From Adiantum capillus-veneris (Eukaryota; Streptophyta; Polypodiopsida; Polypodiales; Pteridaceae), in contig CM043942.1 of assembly GCA_014529385.2 (NCBI GenBank), forward strand, positions 63,211,184 through 63,275,183: a stretch of DNA of 64,000 nucleotides. Reading direction: 5' to 3'. Position numbers and translations under genes: made by a program. Every line of letters starts with the position of its first letter. Within the stretch, counting starts at the first letter, position 1. The notes beneath the pieces were generated by a model, which searched no databases, was not told the origin of the DNA, and saw only the letters and a list, made by a program, of their open reading frames with translations. This document shows, piece by piece, positions 56,562 to 64,000 of the stretch.

Positions 56562-58632
56562 ATGGCAGGAGATAGCAAGCAGGAGAAACATCGAGAGGCA
56601 AGTAGCAAGAAAAAGGTAGAGTTGAAGAGGAGGAAACCTCTGGTTGCAGAATGAGAGAGCGAAGCAGAGGAAGCATCTGCAAGCAGTAGTAGCCATGACA
56701 TAGATGACTTTACCTCCAGTGACCCAAGTGATGAGAGCTACAAAGCAGACTCAGCAGCATCTGATGATTCAGATGTAAATTCCGAGTCAGGTGCTTCCAG
56801 TGATAAAGAGGAACATTCAAAAGTGGCTCAGAAAAAAGAAAAGCAACAAATTATCACTCATGAAATCAAGAGGCCTGCTTCTTCAAAAAATCGCACAGCA
56901 TTCTCATTAAATTTTCATATACAGCAACCTCGACCATCTCTCAGTGAGGTGCTTTCGACCGCTCAGCTACGGACTCTGGGCCTCACAACATTGGCTGATG
57001 CAAATTTACCTGATACGGTTCCAGCAGAACTAATACATCAACTGTTGAAAAACTTTCCAAAGGTCCGGGGCCATAAGCTAATAGCTACAAGGCTTGGCCA
57101 TGCCATGGGAATGACCAACTTTCCAGCTGTGAAGTCTACTACTCGCACTTTCTCTTTGTTGTCCAAGAATGCGACAATTCAAGCATGTCAAGAGCTATTG
57201 AGCTTGGATCACCCAAATTATGAGCGAAACAGACGGCTTCTCGCAATCTTCAGGTATTACTTTCTGGCTCGGGATGCCAAAGAAGACAAGGTAAAAATAG
57301 ATATTCTCACTACATTCTCCCACTGTGATGGGCTATACTATTTAATCCACACTATCCCATGTGGATTCCACCAAATTCTATTCAGCTCTTTGCAGTCTAG
57401 GGCTAAAAGATTTCGGGCCCAAGTGCAGTCTGTGCAGTTTTAGATGTTTTGCGGCACCTCTCTTGGCATGGGTCATAAACATACCTATTAACATAAATGA
57501 AGTGGATGAGGAGCAGGGAACCTCGAAAGGGAAAAGGAAAACCATGAGCATGTAGGTTGACCCCACACTCACCAAGAAAGAGAAGATCAAGGCGAAAGTG
57601 GTGAAGGATAAAGGAAAGTCTCTACTCTCCTTGCTAGTTTCTGAGAGCCAGCAGACTAGGGTACATCTTCAGCGTCATACGTCTACTTCTACACCTGGTT
57701 CTGTTGTGCCGGCACCAATGTTTACTGCCGCTCCTCAGGACAGGATGGTCACTTCACCCATATAGGATCCTCTTCCTTCTTCTCCCATCTTCACTCATAC
57801 ACCGGTCAACATATCACTCGCTCCACCTACAACAACAATCTCCGAGGCACATACTACACCAAGTGTATCCACTTCTACCTCGCCGGCTGTGCCACCAACT
57901 GTACCTACTTCTAGCTCGTCGGCAGTGCCACAGGTGCACCCTCCAGCATCACATCCATCTGCGGGATCTTCAGGTAGGACCGACTCCACTTCTATGTTTC
58001 AGCTTTCAGAGAAGTTACTTGAGGACTCCATAGCTGCTATTGCCACCATCGAGCTAGGCGCGGAGCAGCTAGCTGCAACCCACCAGCATCACTCCGCCAC
58101 ATACGCAGCTATGGAGGGATCTCTGCGAGTTGCCGAGAGTGCCATCGCAGATCGAGATGCAACGATTTTTGCACTACAGCAAGCATTGAAGATAAAGTCG
58201 AGGATTATAGATGACCTAAAAGCACAGGTGCAGGGATTTCAAGAAATGCTTATGTATGATGAAAAGCCTACCCAGGCTCCTGTGGGATATGGATGGACTG
58301 GGCTAGGGATACAGGTCCAGAATCCAGCAGGCTTTGCAGCGCCAGCAGGTCCCTCTCAGCCCTCTCAGCAGTTCATGGGACACTGCCTAGCAGGTCCCTC
58401 TCAGCCCTCTCAACAGTTCATGGGACACTACCCACAGCCCAAGTTCAAGTACTTCACTCAGCAGGGGTCTCAGGTCCAGATGCCACACATGCAGAGCCAG
58501 AGTGTTCCTTGCTGTGACGGTGTTGCTGGTACACACCGCCATGGTTGCGTTACTAGGCGGCCGGAGTTCACTTCAGGGGAGGTGCTCCCATCCGCTGTGC
58601 AGAAGATGGATGCTTCAACCACAGGAAACTAG
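56562..58632 (+). pseudogene. Extra ORF (about 690 codons) between pol and the 3' LTR, function unknown
   Basis: ATG at 56562 (MAGDSKQEKHREASSKKK) opens a frame with a TGA at codon 31. It then gives an acidic Ser-rich stretch (SSSSHDIDDFTSSDPSDESY), then a globular-looking part (about residues 95-290) including SEVLSTAQLRTLGLTTLADA, IHQLLKNFPKVRGHKLIATR and NYERNRRLLAIFRYYFLARD. A +1 shift between 57361 and 57440 leads to a Pro/Ser/Thr-rich linker with two TAG stops (near 57553 and 57763). A helical, coiled-coil-like segment follows (EKLLEDSIAAIATIELGAEQ; IIDDLKAQVQGFQEML). The tail is Gln/Pro/Gly-rich with a 45-bp duplication (58345-58434). No signal peptide or membrane segment is seen, so an envelope protein is unlikely. 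Athila-type elements do carry a gene here, but I do not recognise this one. Confidence 0.65.
58345..58434 (+). repeat. 45-bp tandem duplication in the extra ORF
   Basis: The units 58345-58389 and 58390-58434 encode AGPSQPSQQFMGH twice, in frame, with three or four base differences. Confidence 0.93.
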
Positions 58633-58848
58633 GTTATGCAGAGCACAGTACAATAACCGCATAGTTACACAATCGATCTGATGGCTCCTCTCGATCCGGA
58701 TACTTCTGGAGCAACAGTGGCGACGACACTTTCCCTTGGGTGACACGACTGTGCTCTTACCCGACGTTTCATTGTACATATAGTTACTTTTGCAGTTTCA
58801 TTCAGTTTTGGCTCACCGAGACGGTGACCAGTCTTGTGGCGGGCAACC
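58633..58848 (+). other. 3' untranslated part before the LTR
   Basis: No frame of note. A gtggcgggcaacc stretch adjacent to the LTR is only weakly purine-rich, so the polypurine tract is unclear. Confidence 0.5.
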
Positions 58849-59407
58849 TGTAGCAGGCTACAGTGTCACTTTCACAGAACACAGTTACAGTTAGTACAGT
58901 TGGTCTGGTCTGTTCACACTGGATGGACACTTGGGCAGTGACACGAGGCAGGGATACGGATGGTGGCCTAGTGGACATGTGGCCACGTCACACTTAGCTG
59001 GCTGACATTTATGGGCCGTTAGTGGCTCTTTATGATTGTATCTATGAGTAGTAGCCGTTGGGTCATTATCATTATCTTATATAGGTGGTCGGTTCATCGT
59101 CTAGCGAAGGAGTCTTACACAGAGCACTGCTTCACCATCCCTGCACATCTGAGCCTCGACACCCCATTTGTACTTGTGAGTCCTGGGCTGGAGCTGAGTG
59201 TGCTGCCACGCCAGAGTCTGTACATGGTTCTTTGAGCTAGTCGAGTCCACATGTTCTGGTCCACTGTTGTGTCTCTGTTGTTATCCATTGTTTCTGTGTT
59301 TCATTCTGTTTTAAAGAGATTTTTCATTTGTTTGAGTGAGATTGTCACGCACATTGCACTGAAGGGCACCCACACTGAAGAGAGCACGACACATTATCCG
59401 CGCTACA
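58849..59407 (+). repeat. 3' LTR of the Athila-like element (559 bp)
   Basis: The end is fixed by the repeat shared with 49105-49143. The start was chosen at TGTAGC, which forms a 6-bp inverted end with the terminal GCTACA. A TATA-like cttatatagg lies near 59075-59084. No full second copy exists in the window to confirm the start. Confidence 0.65.
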
Positions 59408-59468
59408 CCCCCACTTTTTAAATTTTTTTAAATTTCCCACCCCCACCCCCACCTCACTCTATCGCCTA

Positions 59469-59469
<1 letters not shown>

Positions 59470-59508
<39 letters not shown>

Positions 59509-59512
59509 AGCT

Positions 59513-59586
<74 letters not shown>
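59470..59586. repeat. Poly(C) run and (CT)n microsatellite in the LINE B 5' region
   Basis: 38 Cs (59470-59507), then gagctg and about 36 CT units to 59586. Poly-Gly, Glu-Arg or Ser-Leu frames across it are repeat artefacts. Confidence 0.96.
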
Positions 59587-59588
<2 letters not shown>

Positions 59589-59773
59589 GGGACTGTAGCA
59601 GCAGCCCAGCCTCCCTCTGTTCGCGCGGCAGCACAGCAGGAGCATCGTCGGGACTTTAATCCCTCTCTTTGTGTAGCAGCGCTCCCATCTTTGAACACAT
59701 GGCGGACTGCAATGACTGAGGACGTACAGAGCGCGCAGCCCCGGCAGGTCAGCTTGAATTTTATAATTTTATA

Positions 59774-60838
59774 ATGGAAAATGATTCTTTGAGCCACACC
59801 GTAATGGATCAACGTCAAGGCCATGAAGGCTTGATGGATGTTGCACAAACTGGCACACTTGAAGAAGACCCTGCACAGGACACGGAAGCCGCCAATGTCT
59901 CACCTGTTTGCAAGCCAAGAGCAAAGGCAACCTTCATGCTCACGAATAAGCGGATGGCGCTGATGGAGAGGGAAATGGAGGAGTGGAAAACAAAGATGGA
60001 AGGATGGTGGAAGGAGAAGGCCAACCTCCTTCAAATGATATGGAAGAAGGAGAAAGAGAGGCTTAAAGCAGAAATACGGACACTCAAAGAAGAAGCCTCA
60101 GCCCTCAAAGAGGAGAACCCAAACGCCGAGATACGGACACTCAAAAAAGAAGTCTCAGCCCTTAAACAGGAGTTTGCTGATAAAGTAAGCAATGGACTAG
60201 AGGAACGCGAATTTCAACCCTCGATAATAGATGAAATCAAGGAAATTAAATAGCAAGTAAGGATCATCACAGAGGAAGAGAAACTGAGTGTGGCAAAGAC
60301 ATCTTCATGGGCGGAGATGATAACAAGGACACAGAAAAAGGCGGACGAGGCTGAAAAATGGATTGAGGTCGCCAAGAAAGGGAAAGGTCAAGAAACTCCT
60401 TGTACACCGACGATTATCAACATGACTCTCGAAGAGGAACAAAGAAGGCGGATGCGAACATTGCATGTGAGAGTGACCGGTCTGAAGGACATAAACAATG
60501 TGGAGAAAGAGGTCACAAGCCTTACATCCATGATGGGGATAGAGAAGCCTTTGCACACAAAGGCATGGAGGGTAGGTAAGAAAAGTGATGGCACGGGAGA
60601 GTCTTCAAAGGGGAGAGCTCTCATACTACGCTTCCCCTCGTTGGAAGAGAAGAAGGAATTCTTGAGGAAGAGGCCTACTCTCAAAAAGACAGGTATTTTC
60701 CTCGATGATGACCTGACTCTCTCACAGCTCGCACATATGAGAGAGGTAATGCCAGAGATTACAGCGGCAAGGGAGAAGGGAAAGATAACCTTCTACAGAG
60801 ATGGACGGGTGGTGATTTTAGAGCAACGTACTGCATGA
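59774..60838 (+). pseudogene. LINE ORF1 (RNA-binding protein), split by one TAG
   Basis: MENDSLSHTVMDQRQGHEGL opens the frame. Residues about 60-150 form a long charged coiled coil (MALMEREMEEWKTKMEGWWK; AEIRTLKEEASALKEEN followed by a near-repeat AEIRTLKKEVSALKQE). A single TAG at 60251-60253 interrupts the frame. Beyond it come MRTLHVRVTGLKDINNVEKE, ALILRFPSLEEKKEFLRKR and FLDDDLTLSQLAHMREVMPE, then ITFYRDGRVVI. This is the layout of a LINE ORF1 protein: trimerising coiled coil, RRM-like fold, C-terminal domain. Such proteins bind LINE RNA and act as chaperones. The domain assignment rests on pattern, not on a search. Confidence 0.75.
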
Positions 60839-60868
60839 CGGTGCGAGACATATGGGACCACATTGAAG

Positions 60869-63800
60869 ATGGCTACCTGGAATTGTAATGGGTGTATGAG
60901 ATTGGACGTGGGTGCATTTGAAGAGCGTTTCAAAGACAAGGATATTGTGTTCTTCTCAGAGACTCATCAGGCCCCTGGAGAGGTAATGCCACATGTGGTG
61001 GGATACAGATGGGAAACAGCTCACAGGACAAATGCGAGATCTGAGCATGGGAGTAGAGGCTCAGGAGGAGTAGCAGTGCTATTCAGAGTGGAACTACAAC
61101 CATTACTGCATATTGTACGAAGAGATGATCATGCTAGATATATGTGGGTGAGACTGAGAGCTGACACAGGTCGATTCCTATATATTGCCATATGTTACTT
61201 TCCTCCCAGTACATCAATGTATGCCGCATCCAAAGGGCAGTCACCTTTGTCTATCATAGATGATGACATTTGGGAGTTCTCTAGGGATGGTGATATCATT
61301 CTCCTAGGGGACTTTAATGCCCGAACGGGCAACTCGCAGATAGTCTTCTACGACACTTCAGATGAGATGCTTAGAGAGCTGGATGTGGGCGAGTTGGGAC
61401 TTGACAGATGCTCAGATGACAGAGAGCAAACGGAGTATGGGAGATACCTCATGGAAATGACGACTACACATGGATTAGCCATACTTAATGGCTTACAGCA
61501 ATTTCCTGGAGCACCCGGTTTCACATGCTTTCCACATAGACATGGGGCCAGTACAGTGGATTATGTTATGACACAACCGAGCTTTGTCCCTTGCATTCAG
61601 GACTTCACAGTGGGAGCCAGGCCAGTGGGCATAGCAGTAGATCATGCTCTCTTGACACTATCCGTTAAATTTCAGTATAGTACAACCCAGACATCAGGAG
61701 GCAGGTCACACACCCGCTATACATTTACACTAGAGACTGATTTCGTTTATTCAAAGGAGATCTAGGACCGTCTATTGGAAGGCACAGCTGGCACAAATGA
61801 TACATGCCTCTCAGTGGAAGAGTGCACCACTCTACTGACTAAGACACTGCATGGGGCTGCATCAGTGGCATACCCACACACTCAGTCGGGCAAGAGACGA
61901 CATTCTGGGAGCATGCCCCAGAATAGTTGGTATGATGAGGAGTGCAGAGAGATGAGAGCCCAGCTTCAGAGGGATCTTCTTTTAGGAGGCATCACTTACA
62001 GACAGTCTCGGATTGCTTTCCGACGCATTATGCGACGGAAGAAGCGAGCTTACCTAGCTCAGATGGAGCGAGACTTGTATCAGATGTTCTTGAGCAGGGA
62101 CTCAGGAGAGGCATGGAGACTCTTCCATGAACACTCCCCTCCCCCAGTGATTACTTCACCTGAGGTGTGGGGCCAATATGCGACATCATTATATACGGTC
62201 CCTGGACAGGAACCCCTTCCAGACCCTACCAAGCCTTGCCCAGCTACGAGCACTTTCTTTACTCCTGAGATGGTACAAAGGGCCATTGACAGGATGAAGA
62301 CCGGAAAGGCATATGATCATGACGGTCTAGTACCGGAGCACTTTATACATGCCAGGGATATGCTGATGGAGGTTCTCGCAGTGTTGTTCAATCGTGCCAT
62401 GTGTGAGGGATTACCTGAGACTTGCAGGTTGTCTAATATTGTGCCCATCTTCAAGGCTGGTGACCCTACAGAGCCTGGGAACTACCGCACTATTATGGTT
62501 GGACACACATTGGCACGGTTGTATGCATCTATCCCGGAGCAACACTTGAGTAATTGGGCAGAGGGCGAGGGGGTACGAGCGAAAGGTCAAGCCGGCTTCA
62601 AGAGGGGTTTCTCCACTCTTGATCATATTCTGACACTCAGGGCCATCATTGAGGAGGGCAGAGCACATGGGAGACAGATCTACTGTAGCTTTGTGGATTT
62701 TCGTAAAGCATTTGACATGGTACCAAGAGCTCGATTGATGCGCAGATTACAAGAGATGGGGGTGCCCATAGAGGTGATTTGGGGGATTATGGCTTTGTAC
62801 AGATCAGTGATAGGACATGTACGCACTCCGGAAGGGGTATCTGATCTAGGTCACTCTACTATTGGAGTGAAACAGGGCTGCCCATTGTCTCCTACTCTTT
62901 TTGGTATGTATGTTGATGAGGTGTCTGATTACATCGACAGAGAGGGTGACGGAGGTGCACAGCTGGCAGGGATGTGGATCCCATTCTTGCTATATGCTGA
63001 TGATATTGTGCTGATATCCGACTCACCAAAAGGTATGCAACGACAGTTGGATGCACTACGCAGTTTTGCAAAGGATAGTGGATTGTGTGTAAACCTAGGT
63101 AAAACCAAGGTTATGGTGTTTAACACCACACCGCAATAGGTCAGGAGATCAGTACCTACTTTCAAATATGGTCAGGAGATGGTGGAGTATACAGATGCAT
63201 ACACTTACCTGGGGGTAGTCTTTACTGGGCCGAGATTTTCCTTGAGAAGAGCGGCAGAGACTAGACTAACCAGAGCTGGTGCGGCTTTGGGACGAATGGA
63301 GAGGATGTGTTCGCAGGTTCGGTTCCAGGAACCTAGGACAAAGTTATGGCTCTTTGATACTCTGGTTGCCTCTACTATGTTATATGGGGTGTAGGTTTTG
63401 GGACCTTCTGTAGGCCAGGAGGGTTGGAGGCGTATGGAGAAGCCCCTGGTATCTATGATCTCTCGGCTGATTAGAGCCAAGGCTTCCGTACCACATGATA
63501 TCATTCGAGCGGAATTAGCTGCTCCCCCTATGGAGATTGAGGCACTTACTAGATCAGTTTCTTTTGTACACAGTCTGTGGGATACTACCAGAGACAGATA
63601 TGCCAAGGTGGCTCTAGAGTCCTCCAGACAATTAGCTCTTAATGGGGATACATCATGTTGGTATGCACAGATGGCATCATGGTTTCAGACACATGGTTTC
63701 ACCATGGACAGGTTGCCTCCTTTTCAATACTCTCTACAGGCACCCTTGAGGTCTTTGACGCGGGTAGAGATTAATTGACTCATTCGTCAGGATCTGATTC

Positions 63801-64000
63801 AGCTGGACACCAGGAGGACATGGATAGAGCCGATACAGGAGTTGGGTACAAAGACGGCGTTCTATAGAGAGCATTTTCTCCACCTCACAGGGGATGGGTT
63901 TGTGATTCGACCTAGTTATATGGACAGGCATCTTTCTCATGGTGTCCGATGTGCCATTGGCCAGATACGCACGTCCTCACATCAGCTCGAGATTGAGACT
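60869..64000 (+). pseudogene. LINE ORF2: AP-type endonuclease and reverse transcriptase (partial)
   Basis: ATG at 60869 (MATWNCNG), about 30 bases after the ORF1 stop. The endonuclease keeps its catalytic landmarks: WNCNG, SETHQ (Glu), ILLGDFNART, STVDYVMTQPS and VDHALLTLSV (Asp-His). A TAG at 61763-61765 follows. The RT frame then carries MKTGKAYDHDGLVPEHFIHA, IVPIFKAGDPTEPGNYR, the shared region from LSNWAEGEG, and LLYADDIVLISDSPKGMQ (catalytic Asp codons 62999-63004). More stops lie at about 63137, 63392 and 63776. ORF2 proteins nick the target and copy the RNA in place; this copy cannot. Confidence 0.88.

Larger units (their letters stand above)
49105..59407 (+). mobile_element. Athila-like Ty3/gypsy element with an extra ORF after pol
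   Basis: Plus-strand order: truncated 5' LTR (49105-49143), gag with several zinc knuckles, protease, RT, single RNase H, integrase without chromodomain, a pyrimidine-rich minisatellite, an extra ORF of about 690 codons, and a 3' LTR (58849-59407). A gene between pol and the 3' LTR and a single RNase H fit the Athila arrangement, although membership was not tested by phylogeny. The frame is broken by at least six stops or shifts. Total length is about 10.3 kb. Confidence 0.88.
59408..64000 (+). mobile_element. LINE copy B, near full length, cut by the window end
   Basis: A C run and (CT)n array (59470-59586), a 5' UTR, ORF1 (59774-60838) and ORF2 with endonuclease and RT (60869 onward). It is collinear with LINE A from 62549 to 64000 and ends inside ORF2, before the zinc knuckle. 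Stops in ORF1 and ORF2 make this copy inactive. The exact 5' end was not determined; it may lie near 59408, directly after the gypsy LTR. Confidence 0.88.

Noticed and set aside
56562-58632. Retroviral-type envelope gene
   Set aside because: The position fits, but no signal peptide, hydrophobic membrane segment or cleavage-like pattern was seen.

Overview
This is a transposon-dominated stretch of a large plant nuclear genome. Evidence: dense, nested, decayed Ty3/gypsy and Ty1/copia LTR retrotransposons of plant type, two LINEs, long GA/CT and GT microsatellites, a foldback (MITE-like) element, and short GT-AG introns in the one host gene found. No prokaryotic operon, CRISPR array, tRNA or rRNA was recognised. 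The species cannot be named from the sequence. A repeat-bloated vascular plant (a fern or lycophyte is a guess) would fit, because the LINE reverse transcriptase does not look like ordinary seed-plant L1.

Layout. (1) 1-14292: an old Tat-like Ty3/gypsy element on the minus strand, with a 2.66-kb right LTR, a PBS, an unrecognised ORF before gag, then gag, protease, RT, RNase H, a second RNase H and integrase. Its left LTR is cut by the window start. A complete non-autonomous LTR element (2439-6375, TSD ATCAG) sits between its second RNase H and its integrase. (2) 14293-20040: remnants, including an unrecognised tandemly duplicated ORF relic and a 0.9-kb palindromic minisatellite. (3) About 20040-31100: a second, more decayed dual-RNase-H gypsy element (minus) whose gag region was split by a plus-strand copia element (about 26280-29541). 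One of its probable terminal repeats carries a 451-bp foldback element. (4) 31900-37980: fragments, namely a coiled-coil ORF relic, an integrase tail, a cluster of dyad palindromes and a charged ORF. (5) 37985-42690: a third decayed gypsy element (minus). (6) 44869-45570: three consecutive 3' exons (minus) of a host gene resembling the nucleolar rRNA-processing protein Nrap/NOL6. (7) 46597-48967: a 5'-deleted LINE with an open RT frame. (8) 49105-59407: a 10.3-kb Athila-like gypsy element (plus) with an extra ~690-codon ORF between pol and the 3' LTR. (9) 59408-64000: a longer copy of the same LINE family (ORF1, endonuclease, RT), cut by the window end.

How the parts relate. Almost every coding frame belongs to a self-copying element, and most are broken by stops and frameshifts, so the window is a record of layered insertions. 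Nested insertions give relative ages: the non-autonomous element is younger than its Tat host, the copia element is younger than its gypsy host, and the foldback element is younger than the repeat it entered. The best candidates for new biology are the two element-borne ORFs of unknown function (before gag at 10593-11334, after pol at 56562-58632), the foldback element, the palindromic arrays, and the consistent CT-richness of the sense strand in several elements.
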